From Laburnicola sp. R22_1 (taxonomy: Eukaryota; Ascomycota; Dothideomycetes; Pleosporales; Didymosphaeriaceae), in assembly GCA_014281115.1 (NCBI GenBank), contig JACONQ010000006.1:2604001-2668000 (forward strand): a DNA stretch of 64,000 nt, read 5' to 3'. The position numbers and the translations under genes are program-made. Position 1 is the first letter of the stretch. Every line of letters starts with the position of its first letter. Below the pieces are notes generated by a model. It was not told the DNA's origin, did no database searches, and was given only the letters and a program-made list of their open reading frames with translations. Positions 10,590 to 22,173 of this stretch are shown one piece after another.

Positions 10590-12637
10590 ATGTTACTTCT
10601 AACCTTGCTACTCGTTCTTGCGACCACTGTCGAGAATATTGCAGCATTTCCAGATGCTAAACCGTTCGACAAGTGGAAGCGGCAAGCCAGCGCTTCAGTA
10701 AACACCACACAAGTTGATCTCGGCTACGAGGTCTATGGAGGAGTTGCTAACGCATCGACGAATCTAAACACATTCAAAGGGTGCGTTGCTTCTTGCAGCT
10801 CTCAAAACTTGATCGCTGACCAAGTGGCAGCATTCGATACGCAGCACCACCTACTGGCACCCTCCGGTGGCAACCACCCCAGGTTCCAGAGTCTAATCGC
10901 ATTGCTGTTCTCCCTGCAACCTCATTCGGTCCTGTGTGCCCTCAGTCATGGAGAAGTATGCCAGGTGCCCCAATTTCGGGTGTCAGTGGTGATGAAGACT
11001 GCCTCTTCCTCAGCGTATACGCGCCTCGTAATGCAACCAGTTTACCAGTATTGGTTTGGATACACGGAGGTAAAGCACCCTAGTGAATAAATGCACGAGA
11101 CATACGCTTACTGAAACCAAATGGGCAGGTGGATATGGCCAAGGAGACGGCACACAAGATATGTCTAAACTCATCAATGCGAACAACAACGGCTTTGTTG
11201 GCGTGGCTATTCAGTATCGCGTAAGAACCACAACCACATCCGAAGTATCTCTTCGCTAACATCGCCCTCCAGCTAGGGGCTTTTGGATTTCTAGCTGGCG
11301 ATGAAGTGTATAGAAACGGGGTCGTCAACGCCGGGGTTCTCGATCAATTATTCGCTCTGCAATGGGTTCAGGCATACATTGAGCTTTTTGGAGGCGATCC
11401 CACGCGCGTCACGATAGCCGGATTATCTGCAGGAGCTGGATCTGTCATGCTGCTGGATATTGCCTATGGCGGTACTTTAGGAACGTCACTGTTCACGAAT
11501 GTAAGTACAATCCTGTCTTTGGATGAGATACTAGAATACTGAGCAATGCAGTCTATAACCGCATCGCCGTTCTTGCCGCAACAATGGGGCTATAAGGACT
11601 GGCTACCCTCTCAATCGTACTACGCTTTCGCCATAGCTGCAGGATGCCCACCACAATGGGCCCATGGCAACAGTTCGCAGACGATATTCCAGTGCCTGGT
11701 TTCTCAAACAACTGAGACCCTCCAGAATGCTTCGCGACTCATCTCACAGTCCGGCACATTCGGGACTTGGGCTTTTCTCCCAGTCACGGACAATATCATG
11801 CTTCAGTCCACCCCGAGCCAAGCACTCCTGGAGGGCAAGGTCAATGGTCTGAATCATCTTTCGGGTCAAAACGCACAAGAAGGCGACATTTTCACCCCGC
11901 GAAACATCTCGACCGAGAACGACCTGCTGGCCTGGATCCATGTCGTCCTCCCTCTCTTCACAGACGACGACATCGCAAAGCTGCTCTACCACTACCCTTC
12001 TTCGAACGGCAGCATAAAAATTGATAATGGCACCAAATTCGCAACAGCCGGCGATACGGGTCCCACAGCACTGGACGTCAGTCAAACAGCTACAGGCCAA
12101 CAGCAGCGTGCTCAAAACATCTATGCGGAAACGACCTTCGTCTGTCCAAGCTACTGGCTGGCCGAAGCCTACAACACTCACGGCCGCACAGGGTACAAGT
12201 ACCAGTACTCGGTCCCGGTCGCTCACCACGGCATCGACTCAGCGGTCTACTTCGGCCAGTCAGGAGATAACGTAGGTCCCGATTTCGTCCTCGCATTTCA
12301 GCGCATCTGGGGCAACTTCGTCACAACGGGTAATCCGTCCATCTCAACAGCCATCGCAAACGGCGCGGGATCGAATGCGACAGCGTTGACGGGGTTGGAA
12401 GACTGGCCTGTGTTTGCGACGAGTGATGGTCGGATGGCGAACTTGAATCAGACTGGTGGGACGCCCAGCTCGATCGATTTGCTTGCTGTGACGGGTTTCT
12501 TAGATCAAAATGCGACGGTCTATGTAGGATCGGGGCAGATGAACGATATACGCTTGGTGGATGCATACAAATGGGAGGGGGGAAGGGGGAAGAGGTGTGA
12601 CTTTTGGAAGAATGTCGCTAGGATTGTGCCGGAGTGA
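10590..12637 (+). CDS. Secreted type-B carboxylesterase/lipase
   Basis: Five exons (10590-10780, 10831-11069, 11129-11220, 11273-11500, 11552-12637) give 611 residues, the usual length for fungal type-B carboxylesterases. A signal peptide is clear (MLLLTLLLVLATTVENIAAF). The alpha/beta-hydrolase landmarks follow in order: FKGIRYAAPP, DEDCLFLSVYAP, the oxyanion loop WIHGGGYGQGDG, the nucleophile elbow GLSAGAGSV, an acidic residue in GQNAQEGD and the histidine in VAHHGIDSAVYFG. It should hydrolyse carboxylic esters outside the cell; the substrate cannot be told. The elbow carries Leu where the family has Glu (GESAG), but serine, the likely acid and histidine are all present. About ten N-x-S/T sites fit secretion. 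The introns each end in a standard AG and phases agree. Confidence 0.9.
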
Positions 12638-12869
12638 GTGGAGATAATGGGTGGAGGTAATGGTACACGATTTTTATTCGATAGATGTGTAATAGATCAT
12701 TACCAAGCTCTTGTTTATCGATACCGCATTTATCCAAATGTTGTACCACGGTCGTATATCCCAATTCGTCCTTCCGTCCCTCGGTCGAAATCTTCCGACT
12801 CAACAGGGTCCAAGCTCCATCGCGACCTCGACTTTCTTGCACGCCCAAACAAACCTCCACAACACCGCA

Positions 12870-13655
12870 ATGAACAGCATCGCGCCGCCCCCCAAAGCCC
12901 CCAAGCTACCGCCTTCAAAACGCTTCCTAGGCGTCTTCCTCGGCCTCGTCGGCGCCGGCGCCACCAACCTCGTGCTAGGCTACTCAGCCTTCTCCCTCTA
13001 CTCGCGCAACACCAAATTTGTGCCCTACGACGCCTCCTCAGACGACCTCGCCACGCCCCTCGCGCGCAACCACAACCCCAGCGGCAACCCGCCCGTGTGC
13101 ATAGACCATGCCGTGAAGACGATCCCGCTCGCGAAGCTGAAGACGCAAGACCAGGCGCAGCTGACAACGGATTTCTGCAGAGGCGTGTGGGGCGGGCTGG
13201 GCTACGCGTACCAGCGACGGTATCTGGAGAAGAAGTATCGGAGTCTGGAGAACCGGGCGGATCAGCTGTGGGACCGGAAGGAGTTGGCGGAAAGTGAGTA
13301 TCAGGTGGGCACCAAGATTACGGATCATTTTGAGGTGCTGGAGCACTCGCCGGAGAGGGTATGGCTGCCGTGTTTGTAATTGGGGAAGATGGCGTGCTGA
13401 CTGGGTGGCTAGGTTATCGTGCGGTGCGGCGACTCGCCGCTGAAGAAAGAACCGCGGGCGAGCGATGGCTTGTTTTCGATGGAGGTTACGACGGATAAGG
13501 AGGCGCAGACTGCGACGTTTCATCTCAAGAGCGTGTTTTTGAATACGACGCCGGAGGGCAAGGAGGCGGAGCCGCTGCCGTGGAAATTCCAGTTTGCGCA
13601 CCGGTTGTACACTAAACTTTGGATGGAGACGGCGACGCGGAAGCTGTTGAAGTAG
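12870..13655 (+). CDS. Conserved fungal protein with one N-terminal membrane helix
   Basis: Two exons (12870-13358 and 13413-13655) encode 243 residues. A Pro-rich N-terminus is followed by one hydrophobic stretch (FLGVFLGLVGAGATNLVLGY), then a soluble part with CRGVWGGLGYAYQRRYLEKKY, and a C-terminal half with alternating beta-like strands (HFEVLEHSPERVIVRCGDSP ... FSMEVTTDKEAQTATFHLKS). The C-terminal half looks like an SRPBCC/START-like fold, but I do not recognise the family and that is a guess. The ATG at 12870 is preferred over an upstream in-frame Met because the helix then sits near the N-terminus. The intron has a GTATGG donor and a GCTGAC branch. Confidence 0.75.
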
Positions 13656-14548
13656 GAGTCGGATGAGAGGGGATGAGCTGTTCGTCAGCGAGTGTTGTAA
13701 TGGCGGAAAGTATGGAGCTGGGATGGGGTTGGATTGAAGATGGGCCTATACCCTATTATGTCGTCTGAAAGGGTCATCTCGATTCGCGTATATGTGTTGG
13801 AGTGTACATATATGCAGCTGGAAGGATAAACACTGCACTCCCGATGTGTCATCAGCATCTTAGGTTGAGTACTCCTCATATCAACCGTCATATAATAAAT
13901 CTAATACCACGGAAATGAAACATGTCCCAAGGCCCATCCATACCAAGCGAAAACCTTCTTATACTGGTTCAGTTTCGTCGTGAGAGATTCTAACCTACAA
14001 AAAAACTCACTCAGGAGTCAGTACACGTTCATCCCAAAATTCGGTAGCAACTTGCGTATATTCAAGCTGGCTTGTTTGCATGGTATGGCCTGGAAGGAAG
14101 TCTTCAATGACTCGACCATGACAGACCTTAGGAATAACTCCAATTTAAGGAGATGATAAAGTTTCGGAGGGCTACGCGACACATAAGTTTGGTACTATAG
14201 ACCACCGCAAGTTGGTGTGAATATTGCACATGACATAACTTCCAGGGCTCCTTGCATGTACGTGTCATGGATGGTATCCTTGATTATTATGAGGCGTATT
14301 AGGGTTTGGATTGAAGATGCTGAATGCTCGCAGGACTTCGGATAGAAACAATGGCCAGACTGAAGAAACACTGGCATCGATGAGCGCCAGGCGATGGGGC
14401 TTAATGAATCACATGTGCTACGCGCAGCGGTGAAAGACGTCAAACCCCGAACGAGTTAGCGCCATCTCTTATCGATAGCATCCCACCAAAAGTTTCGCGC
14501 AAATGACGCGCCACTCTCCAGCAAAAATTCCACCACAGCAAAACAAAC
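13656..14548. other. Intergenic, no gene seen
   Basis: About 890 bases between two plus-strand genes. Only short unsupported frames are present on either strand. It holds the 3' region of the membrane protein gene and the promoter of TSR2; no repeat was recognised. Confidence 0.45.
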
Positions 14549-15191
14549 ATGGCGACAACCTCACAACCACCCTCCAGCGCCCCCGCAATCCCAGGTCCGT
14601 ACCAACCCCCTCCCCAACCTCCCCACTAAACCCGCCCCAGCCCAAGCCCAAGAAAAGTTCGACCTCGGCATCTGGCACACCCTCTTCAACTGGCCCATCC
14701 TCACCGTCGCCATCCAAAACCACTGGGGCGGCCCCGACTCCTCCGACAAACGCGACTGGCTCGCCGGCCAACTCTCCGACCTCTTCGCCTCGGACCCGCA
14801 AACCGACACCGAAGACGTAGAAGTCATGCTCCTGCAGGTGCTTGAAGACGAGTTCGGCGTGCGGTTAGAAGACGAGAGCGAGGTGGGGGTTGCGCGCGAT
14901 ATCATGAGGATACGGAAGGAAGTGAGCGAGGGGGACTTTGCGACGGTGGAGAGGCTGCAGAGGAGGTGGGAGGAGAGGAGAGGGAAGGAGGTTAGTACGG
15001 GGGATGTGCAGGTTAGGCAGGTGGATCAGGAGGCGGAGTGGGATAGTGTGGATGAGGAGGACGAGGACGAGGATGAGGATGGGGATGTGGGCATGGGGGA
15101 GGCGCCGGCGCTTGTGCCTGCGAAGCCGAAGCCTGCGCCTGAGGTGGATGAGGAGGGGTTTACGAAGGTGGTGGGGAAGAAGAGGAGGTGA
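14549..15191 (+). CDS. TSR2: Pre-rRNA-processing protein TSR2
   Basis: Two exons (14549-14594 and 14641-15191) encode 198 residues, normal for this family. The diagnostic WGG-domain core follows the intron: FDLGIWHTLFNWPILTVAIQ, then NHWGGPDSSDKRDWLAG, then an acidic helix (DVEVMLLQVLEDEFGVRLED). The C-terminus has an Asp/Glu tract (EEDEDEDEDGD) and ends with EVDEEGFTKVVGKKRR, as in other Tsr2 proteins. In yeast Tsr2 escorts ribosomal protein eS26 into pre-40S particles and is needed for 20S pre-rRNA processing. The 46-bp intron is required because the unspliced frame meets TAA within it. The small first exon (15 codons) hides the true start in simple ORF searches. Confidence 0.92.
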
Positions 15192-16124
15192 CGGGGTTGG
15201 GTATACAACATTCTTCCCGGGTTGTGAATGCGTAATGACGAAATATGATGGTGGTATGTCAATTTGCGTTGAAAATGGAGCAGGAGCCGCCTCAGTGTTA
15301 CGACGACGTCCTGGCGAGCTGGGCATGATACTAAAGGATGGCGCAGATCCATCCTAAATCGCGGAAAATATCCCGTTATCATGGCTGCATTCTGCAGCTA
15401 TATTGCGATAAGCAAAAAAGGGCTCAAATGCTGTGTAAATGCATTTAGCACGTCTCCAGCGCATCTGGGCGTCACATATCCATAGTCGAAGTCCATATTC
15501 AAGTCAGTTCGTTACAGTTTGTGTATGAACATTCTTCGGTATATATTGTGGGTCAAAGGGAGGGGATCTAGGACAATTATTATCATGTTGTGGCAAGTGG
15601 TAAAAAACAGCATCTAAGAACTAGCATGCCATAGAGACCTCTTGAAGGTCAGCCGACAAGACGGAGTTGTCCAAGTGAAATGTTACAGATGGAATTGCAG
15701 TGTACTGGCTTTGTGGTTTAGGCCTTCTTCAACGTTACATACTCTGGTTTTCCGAAAATTGTTTAGTAGAGAGCCTCCACTAGAGCATGATGGAGCACGA
15801 TTCAATAAAATTCAAAGGTGATTGATTCCTATACAGAGAGAAGCCATCAAGGAAATGCTCCGGCAGCATGTCGTTATACTATGGCTCATTCTCTAATCAC
15901 CATGTTCATTCGCGCTCTTGTTCCCACCTAACATTGAATAGAAACACTGACACTTGATGTGTAACATACTCGAGTACTTGAAATGGCCACATCTACCTCA
16001 TACACACACAAACAGATACCCGCCCTGGGTTAGCAGCTTCTATCCCCTGCTCTCGTGCTCATAGGTGCACTAATCAGATTGTCAGCGCTCGAAATATCTT
16101 AGGTATGTTGAAAGCAGACATAAC
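15192..16124. other. Intergenic between convergent genes
   Basis: About 930 bases between the end of TSR2 (plus) and the end of the first paralog of the LPRE-motif cluster (minus). Only very short frames are present. I see no repeat or RNA gene. Confidence 0.45.
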
Positions 16125-17243
16125 CTACCAGCTCGCGACTGCGTCTTCGAATGTTTGAACCCAAGTAGCAGGCGCGGTATGATTGAATAGCAGATAATCT
16201 GGATTTCCATAGCCAGCAGAATAGAGGCGCACATTAACCTGATGGAGCTGCTGGAGAGATTTAACCACCCGGTGAATGTATCCCATCCTCTTGTTTTGTT
16301 CGATGACGTAATAAGTGAAACGATAAAATCTACCGATGACCAGGTCGATGTGAATAGTGGCGCCAGACTTGATCTGCTGGAGCCACAGATGGCATCCATT
16401 TAACCACTTGCGATTTTTGTCGTTTTTAGCCTTGGTATCGTGGGGGAAGCGATATGATTCCACGACCTGGGTATGCTTGAGGAGCAGGTAGACGTGTTTG
16501 ATATGACTGATATGCTTCAGGCTACGGCTGAACACATCCTTGCGAAGGTTGTCAGCGATTTGATGATCTCGCCGGACGAAAACTTCGGCAGCTCCATGGA
16601 AGATCGGAGCCATCTCATCGAGGAACTGTTCGCTAAAGTAGTCGCGGTCAAAGTAGTATACGGGAGGGGGAGGCACGCTTGACGTCTTCCCGGGCCACCA
16701 TAATAGGTCATCGTCGAACCGCACTAGATACTCCCGGTCGTCGAGGTCATGGTGACGATGGGCGTCTTTATGGTTGAATTTATGGGTACGGCGGGTCTCT
16801 TCGTCCTTGAAGTCGGTCGATCGCACAACCTCATTGTACACCATATCGCGCAGCTCTCGGGGAAAGACCATGGCCATCTGATCACAGAGGACGCGGCAGG
16901 AAAATTTCCCGTAGTCCTCCACGTCTTGCTCGATCTTCTTCTCGAGTCTTCGCGTCATGTGATGTTTGACTCCTTTCGGCGGATGCAATAAGAATTGGAG
17001 ATTCTTGCGCTTTTCTTCGAGCTCGTTCAAGGCGCGGCGGCCCTCGACGGTTGACGAATACATCATGTCGACCGTGAGGGGAGTTGAAGTGTGGGGGGAG
17101 TTGAAAGGATGGACCGACGAGGAGAGGGAGTTTTTGAAGGGAGCAGGGGAACTATATGGGCAGGAATAATGTATTTCCTTGGCGCTAGTGAGGCTTCGGT
17201 ACGTCACTGTTGACGACTCGAGGCGGCCCGCATTGCTTGACAT
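16125..17243 (-). CDS. LPRELRDMVY-motif protein, paralog 1 of 3
   Basis: A single open frame of 372 residues from ATG 17243. A Ser/Thr-rich N-terminal third leads into a charged helix (GRRALNELEEKRKNLQFLL) and then MVFPRELRDMVYNEVV, an F-box-like or 2EXR-like short motif (LPxExRxxIY type) that opens many fungal proteins of unknown function. The C-terminal two-thirds is hydrophilic with scattered aromatic residues (HRHHDLDDREYLVRFDDDLL, LVIGRFYRFTYYVIEQNKRM). The same motif and layout recur in the two genes just upstream on the same strand. The function is unknown; adaptor-like protein contacts are a guess from the motif. A later Met near 17069 is an alternative start. Confidence 0.75.
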   Translation of the reverse strand: MSSNAGRLESSTVTYRSLTSAKEIHYSCPYSSPAPFKNSLSSSVHPFNSPHTSTPLTVDMMYSSTVEGRRALNELEEKRKNLQFLLHPPKGVKHHMTRRLEKKIEQDVEDYGKFSCRVLCDQMAMVFPRELRDMVYNEVVRSTDFKDEETRRTHKFNHKDAHRHHDLDDREYLVRFDDDLLWWPGKTSSVPPPPVYYFDRDYFSEQFLDEMAPIFHGAAEVFVRRDHQIADNLRKDVFSRSLKHISHIKHVYLLLKHTQVVESYRFPHDTKAKNDKNRKWLNGCHLWLQQIKSGATIHIDLVIGRFYRFTYYVIEQNKRMGYIHRVVKSLQQLHQVNVRLYSAGYGNPDYLLFNHTAPATWVQTFEDAVASW

Positions 17244-17951
17244 CTTATCTGTATGGAAAGCACGCGGAGTAGTGCATGTGATCAAGGAGAGTTTTGAAAG
17301 AATCAGTGGAATTAGTGGAAAGAAATTACTAGTATTTAAATAGTTAAGTTGACTCTAAACGGATACGCATGAATGAAAATACATAGGTACTAGTCTGTAA
17401 TGACCTCACCCCTCTTACTGTCTGTTGTGAAGATGTCATTTGACACGTATTGAGAGTAGAAGTCAGCTGAATCAAGCCGCCCATGTAAAAGTCTGTAGCT
17501 ACCAAACGAGTTATATAGGAATCGCTGACGGGGTTCAGTATGTAAAGCAGATTTATCCATCCCTTGAAAGGAAGAAGCCATCTCACCGATGGAAAGAAGA
17601 CAAACACAGAAAACCTTTACAACCCAAAAATTCCCGTCAGCGGACTCAATTTCAAATTTTGCAATTAATTACGCTTATAGTGCAATCTCCGTCTTTTCTT
17701 CCCCGCTCTTCGAATCATTGACCGAGCTTGAACTACCGTTCGCATTGTCGTGCTCTCCTCGTATTTATTACCGTCCCTACACTCCATTTCATCGGAATGG
17801 AGTAAGAGGATGATCGTGGAATCAGCTCAAGAGATCCGACTTTAGCCTACTCACTCTTAAGTATTAAGACAGTGGAGGTGGCTGTTCATGCCGGGTTCTC
17901 TAGGATACCGTCCTGCTCTTTACTCCTACGGCCCGATTTTTTATGCACCAT
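17244..17951. other. Intergenic within the paralog cluster
   Basis: About 700 bases between paralogs 1 and 2. Overlapping short frames (17440-17721, 17589-17813, 17344-17607) lack domains and are not called. This likely holds the promoter of paralog 1 and the 3' end of paralog 2. Confidence 0.45.
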
Positions 17952-19118
17952 CTATGCACAAGTTAGCACAAAGACTCCGCAAATAGCGCACTTGCGCGGT
18001 CTCACCTCTTTACACTGTCGAGCCCACTCAGTCCAGCAATCCGGAAAAGGATGAAATACGCGAAGTATCGGTTCCCCCAAACCACAGACGCCAGAATCAA
18101 CACCAACAACAAGACCGTCATTCTTCAGACACTCCAGCTTCTGCGCCAGGCGCCTGAAAGTCGGATTGAGCTTCAAGCGGTATAGAAAGTCTTGACTATA
18201 AGCGCACGTATCGGCAAGTCGAACCTCAAGGCTGATCCGACGTCCGATTTTGGACAAGGCGATCAACGGAAGCTCACACCTCCAAAGGTCAGTATAGCCG
18301 AGTGTTACTTCATGAATGTAGACAGAGATCATCATCTTGGTGAAAAGGCTGCTGGGTCTGAGTCCTAGTTTAGTCGGACCGCTGTCGAGAAACGTTTTGA
18401 TCGACTTGTAATCAGAGCCGAAATTGAAAGTGATGGTCCGATACCAGGTCTCCGCGAGTTCTTTCAAGAAATCTGGCCCGGTAAAGTCGACATCGGCCCA
18501 GTGGCTTCTACTGAGAAAGACCTCGTTGCAATAATGCCATTTGAGTTCTGGCTGGTCGAAACTACGGGGAACTCGGAAACGAGATGACCCATAGCTCTTA
18601 TAAAAACCCGAGCGGAGCTCAACGTCGATAGGCCACGGTTTTACGAGTATCTCTTTGTATACCAGATCCCGGATTTCGCGTGGCAGTGTCTGAATGACTT
18701 TCTGGCACAGCATGCGGCATGATATTTTCGCAGTTTCTTGGAGAAGAGCTTGTACGCGGAGGCGACTCTGCTTAGCGGCGATATGCGTTTGTTTGTTTAG
18801 CTCTACGGCCCTGTTCCATTCGTGTTAGTCACATGTATGTATGTCCCCGGCTCAGAAGCTCTCGCAGACTTACACGCGCAGCTCTTTTTGCGCTGCTTCA
18901 ACTTCCATCAGGGCGCCCTGGCCTGCTCTGGCTGCGATCAACTCCATCAGGTCGTCTGCAATGGTGTACTTGTGGGAGGTCAGGAGGTAGGCGTGCGAGG
19001 GGCTACATATAGAAAGAGGAGCAGAACCGGAGGCGGGGGTGCCGGTAAAGTCCCTTTCTTTGTTGGAAGAGTAGAACAAGGAGTTGCTCCGGCGGCAACG
19101 ACGCGAGGTGACTACCAT
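17952..19118 (-). CDS. LPREIRDLVY-motif protein, paralog 2 of 3
   Basis: Two exons (19118-18874, 18810-17952) encode 367 residues. Exon 1 gives a polar N-terminus ending in an Ala/Glu-rich helix (ALMEVEAAQKELRV). The helix continues over the splice (ELNKQTHIAAKQSRLRVQALLQ) into CQKVIQTLPREIRDLVYKEI. The shared layout with its neighbours is helix, then Cys-rich lead (SCRMLCQKV), then LPREIRDLVY, then a mostly soluble domain. It ends with a Cys cluster (RPRKCAICGVFVLTCA). The intron has a GTAAGT donor and a GTGACTAAC branch, and phases agree. Function is unknown. It is most likely a diverged tandem duplicate of paralogs 1 and 3. Confidence 0.75.
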
Positions 19119-19722
19119 AGGTATACAAAGGGTAACTCGAATGCAGGTGGACTAGAGCTCAGGTGAAATTGACAAGGCATAATACTCTTATATCCATCAT
19201 CAAGCTCTTTTTCAGGATTCTAGAATCTATAACAACTCTTCTTTAAAGAAAAAAATGATGCAGCACTTACGATTCCAGAGCTGCTGTCTAGGTGCCGACT
19301 TTCCACTTTGAGCTCACCCTTGGTACAAAGAAAGAGCAACCGACCGCTTTGTACCACCACGACAATAACACCAAAATCGGTGTCTATTTTCACTCTTACA
19401 CGGCACTAATTAACATGCATTCATGCAAAATTCTGTGTCCATTAACTATTTTGGGCATGCATTAAATATGCAAAGTTCCTGGCAAGCCACTCCTCCAGAC
19501 TAGGCCATCGATAACCGTAAAAGCATTTGTACATTGGGTGCCTTAGAGAGCTCCGATGTAAATAGATGATGCTGTGATGCAGGAGCCTCGTTTCATTGCA
19601 TGCCCTTAGCCCATGTGTCGGAGTACGTACAGTAAATGGCTTTGGTACTGGTTTCTACACAAGTTGTGCAACGCAGATGCAAAATCTCAAGATTCTTGGT
19701 TCAAGTTGATCCAAACACCAGG
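19119..19722. other. Intergenic within the paralog cluster
   Basis: About 600 bases, somewhat AT-rich around 19370-19480, between paralogs 2 and 3. No open frame or repeat of note. Confidence 0.45.
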
Positions 19723-20864
19723 TCATGCCTTCTCAAAACTCAGTTTGATGACATGCCCGGCGACCTTCAAAGATTCAAGCACATGAAGTAAGTTGTTGTA
19801 GTCCTCCGCTGAGCCGTCCGCTTCGAGTGCCGCCTCCTTTAAGCAGTTTGCCTTGAGCACAACTTCAATGAACATCCGATGCTTGACTTGTACGGCATAC
19901 TGGAGAGCCTTCGTTAGTTGTAGGTAAGATGGATGTATACTTGTACACGGCGACCAACAGTTCAAAACTGGGTCCCAAATCATACGTGGGTATCGGACAG
20001 TGACTGGGCTGATGTCCAAAGTGACACTGACTCTGATGAAAGACGACTTTGGAGACAGATTGCCCGATACCACCGCGTTGATAAACAACCACAAAGTGGT
20101 ATGTTGGTCTCCAAAGTCGGTTACGGCACATTGATGAAATGCCTCTACGAACTCGTCTTTGAACTGAATGCCAACACAGTCAATGTCCCAGAGATGAGCG
20201 AGACTCTCCCACTTCATATTCCACATTCTGGAGTCTTCGGGACTATACAGAAGGCTTGCGATGTGTGGTCCTGAATTGAGTGGAGCGAAATAATGCACAT
20301 ATTGCGTCAAACACAGAGTCGAATCGCCAACAATATATTTGTAAACCATGTCTCGAATCTCGCGTGGGAGCTTGACTAGAAGCGTTCCACACAATGCTAG
20401 ACATTCCTGCTTCGCAATATGCATGAAGAACGGCTCTGTGCGAAGGCGAACCCGGTCGGCAGCTTGGTAGGCTTTGTGTTTCTGCTTGACGATTGCATCT
20501 GCCTGCAGCAAGGTTGCATGTGTCTGCTGGTGGGCTGCGAGTGAGTGTGCCCTCTGGGCGGCTGCGACTGCCCGCGCCTGTTGGACAGTTGCATATCTCT
20601 GCCGGGCGGTTGCGACTTTAACCTGCTGGATGGATGCGTGTGCCTGCGCCACAAATGCGTCTGCGTCTGCCCGTCGGGCGGCTGCGCGTGCCTGTTGGGC
20701 GGCGTGTTCCTGCTGGTTCGGCGCAACAAATACAGCAGTGCTACCCGCCGCTGTAAGTAACAAATTTGCAATGATAACAATAAGACTTACCAGATAACCA
20801 CTTGCTGAGTTGCTCCGATGTCCGCCATTGTTCCGCCGCTGTCTGTTGATCCTGCGAGTGCCAT
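19723..20864 (-). CDS. LPREIRDMVY-motif protein, paralog 3 of 3
   Basis: Two exons (20864-20791, 20740-19723) encode 363 residues. The 50-bp intron uses GTAAGT and the second of two AGs (GGGTAG); using the first AG (CTTACAG, 40 bp) would bring a stop from this ATG frame. The first half is an Ala/Gln-rich helix with loose repeats of Q-x-x-A and A-x-A (about residues 35-125), a likely coiled coil. It is followed by AKQECLALCGTLLVKLPREIRDMVYKYIVG and a soluble C-terminal domain. The order helix, Cys lead, LPREIRDMVY matches paralog 2. If the intron is retained, the frame from upstream would add a hydrophobic stretch (LVSLIVIIANLLL), but no ATG supports that reading. Function is unknown. Confidence 0.72.
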
Positions 20865-22173
20865 GTATCGCGGACAAGAGGTTGGATATGTAGTGGACGG
20901 TCAAGAGGCCAGGCGTATGAGGCAAGGGCAGTGGAGGTTGAGGGTGAGTGTGCAGATGGACGTTTGTTTACTTCTTTATATACGGCAGGCAAGAACACTA
21001 CACGTGTGCCGTCACTGCCAGAGCCTTTTTCACCTCGAGGACAAGATTAAGAATGGGAGATGTTTCACATTATTGATACCGCGGGGTACTCTAAGATAAG
21101 AAAGATACTTAACAGTAGATAAAAAGTGCGAACAGGATTTCCCTCGAGTTTTCTGTGATATATATTTTGTTAATTACGAAACTTTTACGCTTACAGAAGG
21201 AGCCTCCCTCGCCTTGTCGTCTACTATTCTGCTCTCTAGAAGCATCGAGTCTTCTCTCCACGCTATAAAAGACAGCCATGAGGCCTTCGTCGGAAGTACG
21301 GACACGCTGATAGCTACTAGGAGGTAATATATAGACTTTAAAGCCTAGATGTCCTAGCAAATGTTTATAAAATCACTCTGCAGGGTCAGCCAATTACACA
21401 GTGTAATATCTCGCCTTATAGAGGAGGCACTTGGATAATTAAACTCTCAAGACATAGAACAAAGTCGGCGTAGCGTAGTAGGTATTGCGTCCTTGATGCG
21501 CGCAACTAGAAAACTCGAGTGTAAATAGATAATATGCTCTCACGACATTGGCTGAAATAAATACAACTCGCCCTTCCATGTTCAGCGATTCGCACCTTTT
21601 CATCGATCTTGGCCGTGTCGCCAGGGATACCTATCGATTTCTCTTGTTGACAGTTGTTTTCCCAGAAGCAATCTTAGCAGCTACGCTCACATGTCGAATT
21701 CCGAATCAAAGCGGAGAACTCTATAAAATGAGTGGCTTGTCCTGGCCAAGACGACTCGGGCGGGAAGAAGACTGAGCATGCATGGGATGGTTGGAAACGG
21801 TGAGCTCGATGAGACAATGGCGGCGATGCAGTTACAATGTACCTTGCTCTGCAGACGCCGCGCTGCTTGACGCGAGTCGGGCCGACGTGTGCTTGCGTCA
21901 GTGGTTAGTAGGTCTTGGGACAGGACTCAGGAGCGGGTTGGATGTGCTGGCGGGCGCCCGCTTGCTGTCTCTCACGACTCGCGACTGGCACTAGCGGCAC
22001 CCCACACCAGCAAACATGCAGTGTGAAGCAGCTGCGGACTGCTCACGCGCACTGCGGGCCACATCCTTCTTCTATACTCTTCCCGTGGGGCTGGCCAGCT
22101 ATCCACCGCCCGCCTCCATCATACGTTGTAACCATAGCTAGTCGCTGTGCGCGCCGTCGGCCTAGCTGCAGCC
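20865..22173. other. Intergenic between divergent genes
   Basis: About 1.3 kb between paralog 3 (minus) and the coiled-coil gene (plus). 21090-21380 is AT-richer than its surroundings and may be a small decayed repeat, but I recognise no ends. Short frames (21548-21775, 21782-21994, 21915-22244) have no domain. No RNA gene seen. Confidence 0.45.

Noticed and set aside
14195..14820. Pro/Ser-rich plus-strand and Gly/Val-rich minus-strand frames over TSR2
   Set aside because: The WGG domain of TSR2 is read in a third frame after a 46-bp intron and is unambiguous.
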